Counted from the stretch's first letter, positions 1 through 10,093 are shown. The stretch: 64,000 nt of DNA from Agromyces sp. ISL-38 (GCF_018613935.1 NZ_JAGGPF010000009.1:496001-560000); one strand, 5' to 3'. A program made the numbers and translations. The notes: generated by a model from the letters alone, not told the origin.

Positions 1-481
1 GCCATTGTGGACCCCAAGTGTCGTCAAGGACTTGGCGGCGCTTGTGTAATGGGAGATCTTGGAGCATTCGTCCAAGCCCTCGCTGATCTAGGAGTTCCCA
101 TTTGGGATGTTCCAGCATTTCCTTCCGCGCTTCACTGGACGCTTCCCCGGAGAACGCCAGATAGTACCGGTCTGCGGTAAAGGTACCGGCCGCGATGTAG
201 GCCTTCACGTCGCTAGCGGAGAGTGCGTCTTGGCGTTTGCATTGCCACGCGGCGGACGCGCCGTCACTGAAATCTCCTTCGAAGTCGATACCGTCCTGCT
301 TGTCGCCCTTACGACCCCAGCGTTCCACTCTCGTTACGTGGACGAGCGGCTCCGGGCAGAAGCGGTGCACGCTGAGGAGCCGTTCAACGAAATCTTCGAA
401 CTCATCTGGAGACAAGAGTGGCGTTGGAACGAGGTCAGCGTTACGCCCCTCTGCGATTCTTCGCACGGCCTCTTTTGTCAT
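1..481 (-). CDS. Restriction-endonuclease-like (Mrr/PD-(D/E)XK type) protein, C-terminus cut by window edge
   Basis: An open frame on the minus strand runs off the window start, so only about 160 N-terminal residues are visible. The segment has the look of a nuclease domain of the Mrr type: RWGRKGDKQDGID (around residues 54-66) followed by AAWQCKR (78-83), giving the D...QxK pattern, then a helix-rich part and HPKWELLDQRGL (125-135). In known proteins such a domain often precedes an NTPase or repeat region in anti-phage proteins, but that part lies outside. The ATG at 481 has GAGGA seven bases upstream; an in-frame ATG at 655 would add 58 basic residues and is a less likely start. GC is lower than in the neighbouring chromosome. 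Family placement is by eye only. Confidence 0.62.
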   Translation of the reverse strand, partial: MTKEAVRRIAEGRNADLVPTPLLSPDEFEDFVERLLSVHRFCPEPLVHVTRVERWGRKGDKQDGIDFEGDFSDGASAAWQCKRQDALSASDVKAYIAAGTFTADRYYLAFSGEASSEARKEMLEHPKWELLDQRGLGRMLQDLPLHKRRQVLDDTWGPQW

Positions 482-986
482 GCGGCAATCCTCGCGTCTT
501 ATCTCTTCATTTGGAGGATCTTTCTCACGCCGTTTTTCAGGTCTCCACCCGGGCGGCAGTGCGTCAGGATACTCCGGCTGTCTGCCAGCGCGTGCGCGCG
601 CTCGCGTCGCAACGCCTGTGACCCCTCGCGGTACTGATGCGGTCCGGCCTTTCATGATCCATTCGGTTGATACGCGCTGCAGACCCATACTCAGCGAGCT
701 GGTTCAAACTACTTGATCCCGAGCGGGAGCTCTCAAGCGAATGCACGCAGGCGCTGCGTATTTCACATCTCGACGGTGCGTTCGATCCGGTTACTGCGGG
801 ACGGGCCAGCATGACTCTCAGGCCGACGCTCGCGCGCGCCCTTCGGCCGCCGAGCCGGTCGAGCTCGGCGAACAGTTCCGTCGCCCCACACTCGGTCAGG
901 TGCCATTCGCGAGGTGCGGGCCTGGACAGCCCGCCACCTCGTCCAGTATCGCGATCGCATGAGATCGGCGATCGATATGACCGGGC
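482..986. other. Intergenic stretch, no gene recognised
   Basis: Several short overlapping frames exist on both strands but none gives a plausible protein. The part up to 655 could be an N-terminal extension of the nuclease-like gene, in the same frame. Nothing recognisable was seen from 656 to 986. Confidence 0.4.
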
Positions 987-1193
987 TCAATCACCCTCCA
1001 TTAGAGATGAAGCCTCGATGGTTTCGAGCTTCGGGTTGGGGGCCGACTCCCCCGGATACAACAGGCCGCGCAAATCGTTGTACAACCCGGCGAGTCGAGC
1101 ATGGAGGCGGACGTACTGCTTCCGAGCGTCCTTTACCCGCTGGGCTTCCGCTGCCTTTTTCTCGTACCGTCGAGCAGGGGTAAAGGAAGTCAT
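987..1193 (-). CDS. Small hypothetical basic protein (68 aa)
   Basis: The frame gives a helix-rich basic peptide (RRYEKKAAEAQRVKDARKQY, then a LAGLYNDLRGLL segment) with a more protein-like composition than the opposite strand. Its ATG overlaps, on the opposite strand, the ATG of the TIR-like remnant (the two share the palindrome CATG at 1191-1194). No family is recognised and the ribosome binding site is weak. It may be a chance frame. Confidence 0.28.
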   Translation of the reverse strand: MTSFTPARRYEKKAAEAQRVKDARKQYVRLHARLAGLYNDLRGLLYPGESAPNPKLETIEASSLMEGD

Positions 1194-1475
1194 GAGCATT
1201 CTCGAGGCGTCGAAACTCGAACTTGAACTCGCAGCCGAATCGGCCACGCCGGTAGTTGCTGCCGAATCGACGCCGAGCCATCCACACAACTCTTCATCGT
1301 GCATGGCCAAGACGACGCGAGGAAGTACGAGCTGGAGTCCTACCTCCAAGAGTTCACGGATGAGCCCCCGATCATCCTCCATCAGCAGCCAAATGGTGGG
1401 CGTGTGGTGATCGAGAAGTTTGAGGATATTCGGAAGTGCGTTGCTACCTCGCTATGTGGTTGCCGCCCACGGTGA
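1192..1475 (+). pseudogene. TIR-like nucleotide-binding protein remnant (PCTIR/CAP12-type), frameshifted and truncated
   Basis: After an ATG at 1192 with AAGGAAG just upstream, the first frame reads MSILEASKLELELAAESATP. At about 1275 the coding signal jumps to another frame, which reads TQLFIVHGQDDARKYELESY and then EPPIILHQQPNGGRVVIEKF. FIVHG(H/Q)D and PIILHxQPNxGRxxIEKFE are the hallmark blocks of predicted nucleotide-binding TIR-like domains used in bacterial defence proteins. The frame ends at a TGA at 1473-1475 soon after EKFED, so about the last 80 residues of the domain are missing. The end overlaps the 3' end of the opposing gene, which suggests a recombination breakpoint near 1425-1445. 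The domain call is from motif memory. Confidence 0.55.
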
Positions 1476-2469
1476 TCGAGCCATCGTCTCCCAAGCCCAT
1501 CACGTCCACCTCGCTTGCTGCGTGTTTGAGAATCATGAAACGCATGCCAATCTGCTGCGTGTACGGCGCACTAATTTGCTGCCCGCCAGGACGGGTTCGC
1601 CGACCGTGGCAGGCCTTGTACTTGAGCCCGCTTCCGCACGGGCACGGACTATTCCGTGGGCTGTTCGGCACGCTGACTACAGCTTGATCCACCCTTGAGG
1701 TCGAACCGTCGATCATGATGTGTGCCCCGCGGTCGTCCCATGCAGCGATCACATGCGCAGCAAGCGGGATGCTACGAGCTGCCGTGGCCGCGTGATACCT
1801 ACTTTCGCAGGGGATCGTTGGGTCAGGCGGCACTATGATGCTCGTCACTCGCTCACCAACGGTGGCCTCTAGCTGCGCGATTCGCTTAATCACTTCGGCG
1901 GTCATCTGAGCAAGAACGTCTGTGCGCCGCGACCGGTTGACCGCCTCAACTATCCTCGTGATTTCGCCCTGGTTCACATGGGCTGCCCCGCTCCCTATGG
2001 CGCCGACGGCAATTCCGTCCTCGATCGGTTCAAGAGCCAAGGTGAACGCCCCACCTACAGACTCGCCGATCGCGAGGTTGCTCACCGTGGCCACAACCGG
2101 CGCGAGCGCGCCGAACGCGCTCCGCTCATAACCCGCGAAGATAAAGGTCGCCGCCCTGTCAGCCAAACGCACACCCCGGAGCTGGCGAAACCTCTCGCTG
2201 CACCGCTGGGCGAAATCGTCCAGGGCAGCTCGCATCCTGCGCCCCTCCCCGGCACGGCAGAGCGCCTCTGCGGCCCACAAGTTTGTTTCGAGGTGCAGCG
2301 TGGGAGCCCTAGCGAGGCCGGTGAATGAATACGCGAGGCGGGCGTCAATGAACTCGACAACCCCGTTCTTCGTGTACTCATCGTCAGGGTCTGTCCCACC
2401 GCCTGAGACTCGTCGATCCGAGACGATTCCAGCGAAGTCTCGACCTGCAAATGCGATGCCAAGGGTCAT
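1444..2469 (-). CDS. Proteasome-like Ntn hydrolase with C-terminal SEC-C zinc motif
   Basis: This 341-residue protein starts MTLGIAFAGRDFAGIVSDRR. If the initiator Met is removed, the new N-terminus is Thr1, with Asp17, Arg19 and Lys33 (in EYTK) at the spacing of the proteasome beta-subunit catalytic set Thr1-Asp17-Lys33. The body alternates hydrophobic strands and glycines (ARLAYSFTGLAR, ATFIFAGYE, AIGSGAAH) as in that fold. Near residues 273-288 lies PCPCGSGLKYKACH, a SEC-C zinc motif of the kind found in SecA and in many stand-alone proteins. It is probably a threonine hydrolase, with the SEC-C part binding a partner or substrate. The function is unknown. It sits in the low-GC island next to defence-type remnants. 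Confidence 0.6.
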   Translation of the reverse strand: MTLGIAFAGRDFAGIVSDRRVSGGGTDPDDEYTKNGVVEFIDARLAYSFTGLARAPTLHLETNLWAAEALCRAGEGRRMRAALDDFAQRCSERFRQLRGVRLADRAATFIFAGYERSAFGALAPVVATVSNLAIGESVGGAFTLALEPIEDGIAVGAIGSGAAHVNQGEITRIVEAVNRSRRTDVLAQMTAEVIKRIAQLEATVGERVTSIIVPPDPTIPCESRYHAATAARSIPLAAHVIAAWDDRGAHIMIDGSTSRVDQAVVSVPNSPRNSPCPCGSGLKYKACHGRRTRPGGQQISAPYTQQIGMRFMILKHAASEVDVMGLGDDGSITVGGNHIAR

Positions 2470-2591
2470 GTGACAAATGCCCTCACTCGTTCCCGGAGGT
2501 GGAGGGAACAGCCAGGACAGGATGAAGGCGCCCGAAACGGATCAGCTTCGCTCGCTCGCTGAATCACCTGTCGTCGCTTCTCTCAGACGGA

Positions 2592-4420
<1,829 letters not shown>

Positions 4421-4424
4421 GAGC

Positions 4425-6587
4425 TCAGAGCGTGCAGCTCACGCAAAGATCCAGCTCCGTGCCCTCGAGCGCCATCTGCCGCAGGCGGATGTAGTAGATG
4501 GTCTTGATGCCCTTCTTCCAGGCGTAGATCTGCGCGCGGTTGATGTCGCGCGTGGTCGCCGTGTCCTTGAAGAAGAGCGTGAGCGACAGCCCCTGGTCGA
4601 CGTGCTGCGTCGCCGCGGCGTACGTGTCGATGACCTTCTCGTAGCCGATCTCGTAGGCGTCCTGGTAGTACTCCAGGTTGTCGTTCGTCATGAACGCCGC
4701 CGGGTAGTAGACGCGGCCGATCTTGCCTTCCTTGCGGATCTCGATCTTCGACGCGATCGGGTGGATCGACGCCGTCGAGTTGTTGATGTACGAGATCGAC
4801 CCGGTGGGCGGAACTGCCTGCAGGTTCTGGTTGTAGATGCCGTGGTCCTGCACGGAGGCCTTCAGCTCCACCCAGTCCTGCTGCGTGGGGATGTGCACAC
4901 CGGATGCCTCGAACAGCCCGGCGACCTTCGAGGTTTCGGGCACCCACGCGGCATCCGTGTACTTGTCGAAGAATTCACCCGACGCGTACTTGGAGTCGGC
5001 GAAGCCGTCGAAGCTCTCGCCGCGCTCGATCGAGATGCGGTTCGAGGCGCGCAGCGCGTGGAAGAGCACCGTGTAGAAGTAGATGTTCGTGAAGTCGATG
5101 CCCTCTTCGCTGCCGTAGAAGATGCGCTCGCGGGCGAGGTAGCCGTGCAGGTTCATCTGGCCGAGGCCGATGGCGTGCGACTTGTCGTTGCCGTCTTCGA
5201 TCGAGCGCACCGAGGTGATGTGGCTCTGGTTCGACACGGAGGTGAGGCCGCGGATGGCAGTCTCGACGGTCTTGCCGAAGTCGGGCGAGTCCATGGTGAG
5301 GGCGATGTTCAGCGAACCGAGGTTGCAGCTGATGTCTTTGCCGATGACGTTGTACGAGAGGTCTTCGTTGTAGGTCGTCGGCGTGTTCACCTGCAGGATC
5401 TCGGAGCACAGGTTCGACATGTTGATGCGGCCCTTGATCGGGTTGGCCTTGTTCACCGTGTCTTCGAACACGATGTAGGGGTATCCGCTCTCGAACTGGA
5501 TCTCGGCAAGGGTCTGGAAGAACTCGCGCGCGTTGATCTTCGTCTTCTTGATGCGCCCGTCGTCGACCATGGCGCGGTAGTTCTCGCTGATCGGCACGTC
5601 GCCGAAGGGCTTGCCATAGACCTTCTCGACGTCGTACGGCGAGAAGAGGTACATGTCTTCGTTGTTCTTCGCGAGCTCGAACGTGATGTCGGGCACGACC
5701 ACGCCGAGGCTCAGCGTCTTGATGCGGATCTTCTCGTCGGCGTTCTCACGCTTGGTGTCGAGGAAGCGCAGGATGTCGGGGTGGTGCGCGCTGAGGTACA
5801 CGGCGCCGGCGCCCTGGCGTGCGCCGAGCTGGTTGGCGTAGCTGAAGCTGTCTTCGAGGAGCTTCATGACGGGGATGATGCCCGACGACTGGTTCTCGAT
5901 CTGCTTGATGGGCGCGCCGGCTTCACGGATGTTGCTGAGCGACAGTGCCACACCGCCACCGCGCTTCGAGAGCTGGAGGGCCGAGTTGATGCCGCGGGCT
6001 ATCGACTCCATGTTGTCTTCGATGCGGAGCAGGAAGCACGAGACGAGCTCGCCGCGCTGCGCCTTGCCCGTGTTGAGGAACGTGGGGGTGGCCGGCTGGA
6101 AGCGGCCGCCGATGATCTCTTCGACGAGGTCGACGGCGAGCTGCTCGTCGCCCTGGGCGAGGCCGAGCGCCGTCATGACCACGCGGTCTTCGAAGCGCTC
6201 GAGGTAGCGCTTGCCGTCGAACGTCTTGAGCGTGTAGCTCGTGTAGTACTTGAACGCGCCGAGGAAGGTCTCGAAGCGGAACTTCTTCGAGTAGGCGAGG
6301 TCGTTGAGCTTCTGGGTGAACTCGAACGAGTACTGGTCGAGCACGGCCTGCTCGTAGTACTCCTTCTCGACGAGGTAGTCGAGGCGCTCTTTCAGCGAGT
6401 GGAAGAAGACGGTGTTCTGGTTGACGTGCTGCAGGAAGTACTCGCGCGCCGCTTCACGGTCTTTCTCGAACTGGATCTCGCCGTTCGGACCGTAGAGGTT
6501 GAGCATCGCGTTGAGCGAGTGGTAATCCATCGCCGTGCGAGGTGCCTCGATCACTGAGACACCGTCTGCAATTGCTGAGTTCGCCAA
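4425..6587 (-). CDS. nrdE: Ribonucleoside-diphosphate reductase class Ib, alpha subunit NrdE
   Basis: The catalytic R1E subunit reduces ribonucleoside diphosphates. In the 720-residue protein the active-site cysteine pair is Cys184 (LVSCFLL) with Cys421 (ISCNLGSL), the thiyl-radical loop is Asn392-Cys394-Glu396 (SNLCSE), the radical-transfer tyrosines lie in KTIYYIR near 699, and the C-terminal redox pair Cys715/Cys718 (CVSCTL) is re-reduced by NrdH. The N-terminal ATP-cone is absent, as is normal for class Ib. The start overlaps the end of nrdI by 37 bases. It is followed after only 4 bases by the homing endonuclease gene. Confidence 0.97.
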   Translation of the reverse strand: MANSAIADGVSVIEAPRTAMDYHSLNAMLNLYGPNGEIQFEKDREAAREYFLQHVNQNTVFFHSLKERLDYLVEKEYYEQAVLDQYSFEFTQKLNDLAYSKKFRFETFLGAFKYYTSYTLKTFDGKRYLERFEDRVVMTALGLAQGDEQLAVDLVEEIIGGRFQPATPTFLNTGKAQRGELVSCFLLRIEDNMESIARGINSALQLSKRGGGVALSLSNIREAGAPIKQIENQSSGIIPVMKLLEDSFSYANQLGARQGAGAVYLSAHHPDILRFLDTKRENADEKIRIKTLSLGVVVPDITFELAKNNEDMYLFSPYDVEKVYGKPFGDVPISENYRAMVDDGRIKKTKINAREFFQTLAEIQFESGYPYIVFEDTVNKANPIKGRINMSNLCSEILQVNTPTTYNEDLSYNVIGKDISCNLGSLNIALTMDSPDFGKTVETAIRGLTSVSNQSHITSVRSIEDGNDKSHAIGLGQMNLHGYLARERIFYGSEEGIDFTNIYFYTVLFHALRASNRISIERGESFDGFADSKYASGEFFDKYTDAAWVPETSKVAGLFEASGVHIPTQQDWVELKASVQDHGIYNQNLQAVPPTGSISYINNSTASIHPIASKIEIRKEGKIGRVYYPAAFMTNDNLEYYQDAYEIGYEKVIDTYAAATQHVDQGLSLTLFFKDTATTRDINRAQIYAWKKGIKTIYYIRLRQMALEGTELDLCVSCTL

Positions 6588-6973
6588 AATGCGTCCAATC
6601 CATCGTCGACGGCGCGAACGTCGTCAGGGGTTCCGAATACTTCGAAGCGGTAGAGGTGCGGCACGTGGCACTTCGCGGCGATGACGTCGCCGGCGAGGCC
6701 GAAGGCCGTACCGAAATTCGTGTTGCCGGCGCTGATCACGCCGCGGATGAGTGCACGGTTGTGCGGGTCGTTGAGGAAGCGGATGACCTGCTTGGGCACC
6801 GCACCGTGCCCGTCGCCGCCACCGTAGGTGGGAACGACGAGCACATACGGCTCGTCGACCGTGAGCGCTTCGTCACGCGCGTACAACGGGATGCGGGTCG
6901 CCGAGCGACCGAGCTTCTCGATGAATCGTTGCGTGTTGCCCGAAACGCTTGAGAAGTAGACCAGGTTCGTCAT
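6551..6973 (-). CDS. nrdI: Flavodoxin-like NrdI, activator of NrdF
   Basis: A 140-residue flavodoxin that supplies the oxidant for assembling the manganese-tyrosyl radical in NrdF. The FMN phosphate loop is [10 protein letters not shown] (residues 8-17), and the flavin-facing segments are [13 protein letters not shown] and [15 protein letters not shown]. Its 3' end overlaps the start of nrdE by 37 bases, indicating translational coupling within nrdHIEF. Confidence 0.96.
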   Translation of the reverse strand: MTNLVYFSSVSGNTQRFIEKLGRSATRIPLYARDEALTVDEPYVLVVPTYGGGDGHGAVPKQVIRFLNDPHNRALIRGVISAGNTNFGTAFGLAGDVIAAKCHVPHLYRFEVFGTPDDVRAVDDGLDAFWRTQQLQTVSQ

Positions 6974-7031
6974 GGTTCATCCTTCGCACTGCGTTCGCTT
7001 CCGGCTGCTCCCCCGAGCGACCGGAGGGCCG

Positions 7032-7265
7032 CTATGCGAGGCGTGAGGCGAGTTCGTCGATCTTGTCGGGGCGGAAACCGGACCAGTGACCTTCGTCGGT
7101 GATGACGACCGGCGCCTGCAGGTAACCGAGCTCTTTGACCTGCGCGAGGGCGTTCTCGTCGACAGACAGGTCGAGCACTTCGTACTCGATGCCCTTGCTG
7201 TCGAGGGCACGATACGTGGCGTTGCACTGCACGCACGAAGGCTTCGTGTAAACCGTTACCGTCAT
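7032..7265 (-). CDS. nrdH: Glutaredoxin-like NrdH-redoxin
   Basis: A 77-residue redoxin and first gene of the operon, the electron donor to NrdE. The active site CVQC lies at residues 11-14 (KPSCVQCNAT), and the NrdH C-terminal signature WSGFRPDKI is present. GAGGGG precedes the ATG. A gap of 58 bases separates it from nrdI. Expression is probably controlled by the NrdR boxes about 65-110 bases upstream. Confidence 0.96.
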   Translation of the reverse strand: MTVTVYTKPSCVQCNATYRALDSKGIEYEVLDLSVDENALAQVKELGYLQAPVVITDEGHWSGFRPDKIDELASRLA

Positions 7266-7328
7266 TGTCTTCCCCTCGTTCTCCGGGCTCCCGAGGGAGC
7301 TCGCCCCCAGTACCTCACTGGACTTCTA

Positions 7329-7376
7329 ATACTACATCTAGTGCCTGTGTAACTGAACTGCCACAACATGCTGTAG
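7329..7376 (-). promoter_or_regulatory. Tandem NrdR boxes upstream of nrdHIEF
   Basis: Two 16-base sites, ATACTACATCTAGTGC (7329-7344) and CCACAACATGCTGTAG (7361-7376), resemble the NrdR consensus ACACWATATNTWGTGT. Their starts are 32 bases apart, about three helical turns, as expected for cooperative NrdR binding. A possible -10 (TAGTAT, minus strand) overlaps the proximal box. Binding is inferred from the match. Confidence 0.7.
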
Positions 7377-7684
7377 TTACATTCGTGTAGTTATCCACCG
7401 GTTTCTCCACCGGCTGTGCACAACGGATGTCGCGACGATCGGCGGATTCTCGCGGGTGGCCCCGAGGTTATCCACATGCGGCGAGCTGGACAACTCTTCG
7501 CCTGTGGACGGATGCCGGGCGTGTCGCGGCGTGTCGCCCGGCACGATCCCTTGGGCCTGCTCGACCCGCCGACCCCTACATATGGTGTTGTGACTCCAAC
7601 GATGCCACCACCCACCGACATTCCTGGGGCGCGTCCGCGCACCCGCACTCGCGCCCGTGTCTGTGCCCGCACCTCTGCCTGCAC

Positions 7685-7774
7685 CGCGGATGAGGCAGAA
7701 CGATCGGGATTGCGGCGTGTCGGGGCATCCGCCTCGGCGTGGCGCGCGAATCTGCCTCATCCGCGGGAGTGGGA
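7685..7774. repeat. Palindromic element, copy 1 (GGATGAGGCAGA ends)
   Basis: The element begins with CGCGGATGAGGCAGA and ends with TCTGCCTCATCCGCG, which are inverted copies. Between them is a GCGTGTCGGGGCATCCGCC core. It is followed by GGAGTGGGA. A second copy lies at 7880-7971. Confidence 0.75.
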
Positions 7775-7809
7775 GAGCCCAAAGGCGCGCAGTGATGACC
7801 GACTCGCCC

Positions 7810-7845
7810 TGCGGTCGAGTAGCCAGCGAAGCAGGCATATCGAGA
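7810..7845. repeat. Dispersed GAGTAG/TATCGA repeat, short copy
   Basis: GCGGTCGAGTAGCC followed by CGAAGCAGGCATATCGAGAC, a degenerate member of the family seen near 8000, 9945, 10014, 10690, 11200, 12420, 34020 and 36480. Confidence 0.65.
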
Positions 7846-7879
7846 CCCCCCTCCCCGGCGGTCGAGTAGCCCGCGAGCG

Positions 7880-7971
7880 CCCGGATGAGGCAGATTCATC
7901 GCGACCGCGGCGTGTCGGGGCATCCGCCCCGGTGTGTCGCCCGAATGTGCCTCATCCGCGGGAGTGGGATC
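7880..7971. repeat. Palindromic element, copy 2 (GGATGAGGCAGA ends)
   Basis: CCGGATGAGGCAGATTC and GTGCCTCATCCGCGGGAGTG flank the same GCGGCGTGTCGGGGCATCC core as in copy 1, with a few substitutions. The two copies are direct repeats of one another, and each is internally inverted. Confidence 0.75.
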
Positions 7972-7999
7972 GCAGAGGCGCGTCGGGACTCACTCGCGC

Positions 8000-8036
8000 A
8001 GCGGTCGAGTAACTCGCGAAGCAGGCGTATCGAGAT
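8000..8036. repeat. Dispersed GAGTAG/TATCGA repeat, short copy
   Basis: GCGGTCGAGTAACTCGCGAA followed by GCAGGCGTATCGAGATC. It directly follows the second GGATGAGGCAGA element, as the first short copy follows element 1. Confidence 0.6.
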
Positions 8037-8121
8037 CCCGACCGCGCCACCCGACCCCAGCTCGATGCGGCCGTCGGACGGGCTGGGTAGCCTGACCCCG
8101 AGCAGGAGGAAGGACTCGACG

Positions 8122-8919
8122 ATGACCCTGTACGTGACATCCGCCGATGGCACCCGCATCGCCTACGACATGGAGGGCTCCGGGCCGCCCGTGATCCTCG
8201 TCCACGGGGCGATGCAGTTCCGCGCGTTCGATCCCACGACGGCCGAGATGGCCACGATTCTCGCGTCCCACGGCTTCACCGTCGTGAATTACGACCGGCG
8301 CGGCCGCGGCGAGAGCCCGGCGGATGGTCCGATCACGCTCGCGCAGACCCTCGACGACCTGCGCGCGCTCATCGCCACCGTCACCGAGGGCGCCGACGAC
8401 GCGGTCGCCCTGTTCGGCAGCTCGTCGGGCGGTGCGATCGCGCTCGCAGCCGCGGCATCCGGGCTCCCGATCTCGAAGCTCGTGCTCTGGGAGGTGCCGC
8501 TCGACGAGGAGCTCGGCTCGCAGGGCACCGAGTTTCTCGCCGGCTTGCGCGAGCGCATCGCGATCGGTGACGGCGACGCCACGATCGAGTACTTCATGAA
8601 GGACATGCCGCGCGAATGGCTCGAGGGCGCGAAGGCGAGCCCGGGCTGGCCGATCATGACCGCGATGGGCCCGAGCCTCGAGCCCGACTCGGAGTCGCTC
8701 GCGTGGACGCAGAGCGCTCCGCGCGCAGAGCTCTGGCGCGACGTCACCCAGCCCACGCTCGCACTCGTCGGTGAGGAGACCCTCGACTTCATGGGGCCGG
8801 CGGCCGATTCGATCGTGGCGGCGCTGCCGAACGCCGAGAAGCGCGTCATCCCGGCAGCCGATCACACTTGGGAGCCGAGAATCATGGCGCTGACGATCGC
8901 GGAGTTCCTCGTCGACTGA
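8122..8919 (+). CDS. Alpha/beta-hydrolase fold protein
   Basis: A 265-residue cytosolic hydrolase of unknown substrate. The oxyanion loop HGAMQFRAF lies near residue 33, NYDRRGRGES follows, the nucleophile elbow GSSSGG is near 102, and the likely catalytic His is in AADHTWEPR near the C-terminus. The start at 8122 is supported by AGGAGGAAGG upstream; the open frame continues further upstream through repeat sequence and is not part of the gene. It stands alone between repeats and the DUF2255 gene. Confidence 0.88.
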   Translation: MTLYVTSADGTRIAYDMEGSGPPVILVHGAMQFRAFDPTTAEMATILASHGFTVVNYDRRGRGESPADGPITLAQTLDDLRALIATVTEGADDAVALFGSSSGGAIALAAAASGLPISKLVLWEVPLDEELGSQGTEFLAGLRERIAIGDGDATIEYFMKDMPREWLEGAKASPGWPIMTAMGPSLEPDSESLAWTQSAPRAELWRDVTQPTLALVGEETLDFMGPAADSIVAALPNAEKRVIPAADHTWEPRIMALTIAEFLVD

Positions 8920-9064
8920 GCGAGCGGATGCCGCCACCCAGGCTTTGCGGCCACCGCCCGATCGGTGGGCGAAGGGTGTAGTGCTGGGGCCTGTCAGGCA
9001 TCGGCGATCGTTCTGAGAGTCGAGATGACGACCTGGAACCTGGCCCGCGAGGAGGGACTGAGCG

Positions 9065-9433
9065 ATGACCGCTTGGACAGAGGACGAACTCGATCGCATC
9101 GGACGCGCCGGCGAGCTGCGCATCGCCGGTATGAAGCGCGACGGCTCCCTGCGGAAGCGCGTCATCATCTGGTCGGTGCGCATCGGCGATGCGATCTACA
9201 TCCGCTCGGTCAACGGTCCGGATGCCGCATGGTTCAGAGGAACCCAGATTCGCGGCGAAGGGCGCATCGAGGCCGGCGGAGTAACGAAAGACGTGACCTT
9301 CCATCGCACCGACGAACTGGACGCCGAGATCGACGAGGCCTATCGGGCCAAGTACGGCACGGGAAGCGGCGGCGTGCGGGCCATCACGAGTGACGCCGCC
9401 ACGAGCACGACCCTTCGGGTGGATCCACGCTGA
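9065..9433 (+). CDS. DUF2255 family protein
   Basis: A 122-residue soluble protein. WTEDELDRIGRAGELRI at the start and RKRVIIWSVRIGDAIYIRS followed by GPDAAWFRG are typical of DUF2255, a family related in pattern to pyridoxamine-oxidase/nitroreductase-like small beta proteins. No function is established. GAGGGACTGAGCG precedes the ATG. Confidence 0.85.
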   Translation: MTAWTEDELDRIGRAGELRIAGMKRDGSLRKRVIIWSVRIGDAIYIRSVNGPDAAWFRGTQIRGEGRIEAGGVTKDVTFHRTDELDAEIDEAYRAKYGTGSGGVRAITSDAATSTTLRVDPR

Positions 9434-9485
9434 CGACTGGACCGAAAGCTGACGTGTCAACCAATGATCGGGTAGCCTCGAAGGC

Positions 9486-9953
9486 ATGTCCGAGGTGTCC
9501 GAGATCGACGAGTCCGAATGGGCTCTCTGGAGCGACTTCGTAGCCATGCACAACCACCTGGCCCGCGAGCTCGACCGCCGACTCCAACGCGACGCGGGCA
9601 TCTCGCAAGGCGACTACGGCGTGTTGCTCACGCTCTTCAAGGCCCCTGAGCATCAGCTCCGACCGAGTGCCCTCGGCGAGAAGATCGGCTGGGAGAAGAG
9701 CCGGGTGTCGCACCAGCTCACGCGCATGGCGACCCGCGGGCTCGTCGAGCGCGTCGAGCACGACACCGACGCCCGCGGCACGCTGGTCGTGCTCACGAAG
9801 GCCGGCCGCCTCGCCCTGCTCAAGGCGATGCGCGATCACGCGATGGCGATTCGCAGCCTCTTCCTCGACCATCTCGAGCCCCACGAGAAGCAGGCGCTGA
9901 CGGATGTCTCGTCCCGCGTGCTCGGGCGCCTCGCCAGTCCGGCGGTCGAGTAG
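9486..9953 (+). CDS. MarR family transcriptional regulator
   Basis: A 155-residue winged-helix regulator: LARELDRRLQRDAGISQGDY (dimer helix), LRPSALGEKIGWEKSRVSHQ (recognition helix region, residues 58-78) and a wing with DARGTLVVLTKAG. The last residues (SPAVE) and the TAG stop are supplied by the first GCGGTCGAGTAG of a dispersed repeat, so the repeat has taken over the gene end. The ligand and targets are unknown. Confidence 0.9.
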   Translation: MSEVSEIDESEWALWSDFVAMHNHLARELDRRLQRDAGISQGDYGVLLTLFKAPEHQLRPSALGEKIGWEKSRVSHQLTRMATRGLVERVEHDTDARGTLVVLTKAGRLALLKAMRDHAMAIRSLFLDHLEPHEKQALTDVSSRVLGRLASPAVE

Positions 9954-10062
9954 CGCCCGGCGAAGCCGGCCGCCTATCGAAACCTTTGGGTTGAGCAGCG
10001 CCCGGCCAGTCCGGTGGTTGAGTAGCGCCCGGCGGAGCCGGCCGCGTATCGAAACCACACCC
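9941..10062. repeat. Dispersed GAGTAG/TATCGAAACC repeat, two tandem copies
   Basis: Copy 1 runs from GCGGTCGAGTAGCG to CGCCTATCGAAACC (9941-9983); copy 2 runs from GGTGGTTGAGTAGCG to CGCGTATCGAAACCAC (10013-10060). Each has the inner palindrome CCGGCGGAGCCGG or a variant. They fill the gap between the ends of the MarR gene and the convergent HhH-GPD gene. Confidence 0.85.
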
Positions 10063-10093
10063 GTGAAGCGACGATCGACCCCAAGCAGACGGC

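Larger units (their letters stand above)
7377..8121. other. Long intergenic region made of palindromic repeats, no gene
   Basis: No frame here looks coding. The left part (7377-7680) contains GTTATCCACCGG-like and GCGTGTCGCCCGG motifs without a clear structure. The right part alternates two copies of a roughly 90-base palindromic element with two short copies of the dispersed TATCGA/GAGTAG repeat. The alpha/beta hydrolase gene follows with a strong AGGAGGAAGG site. Confidence 0.6.

Noticed and set aside
107-637. 176-residue plus-strand frame at the window start
   Set aside because: The opposite strand encodes a nuclease-like protein with clear motifs; this frame is its antisense.
667-1410. 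247-residue plus-strand frame as a whole gene
   Set aside because: Only the short part after ATG 1192 looks coding and it belongs to the frameshifted TIR-like remnant.
7685-7971. CRISPR-like repeat array
   Set aside because: Only two long palindromic copies with no regular short spacers, and no cas genes are nearby.
7377-8121. Replication origin or DnaA-box cluster
   Set aside because: TTATCCAC occurs twice near 7388-7475, but there is no dnaA/dnaN neighbourhood and no further box array.
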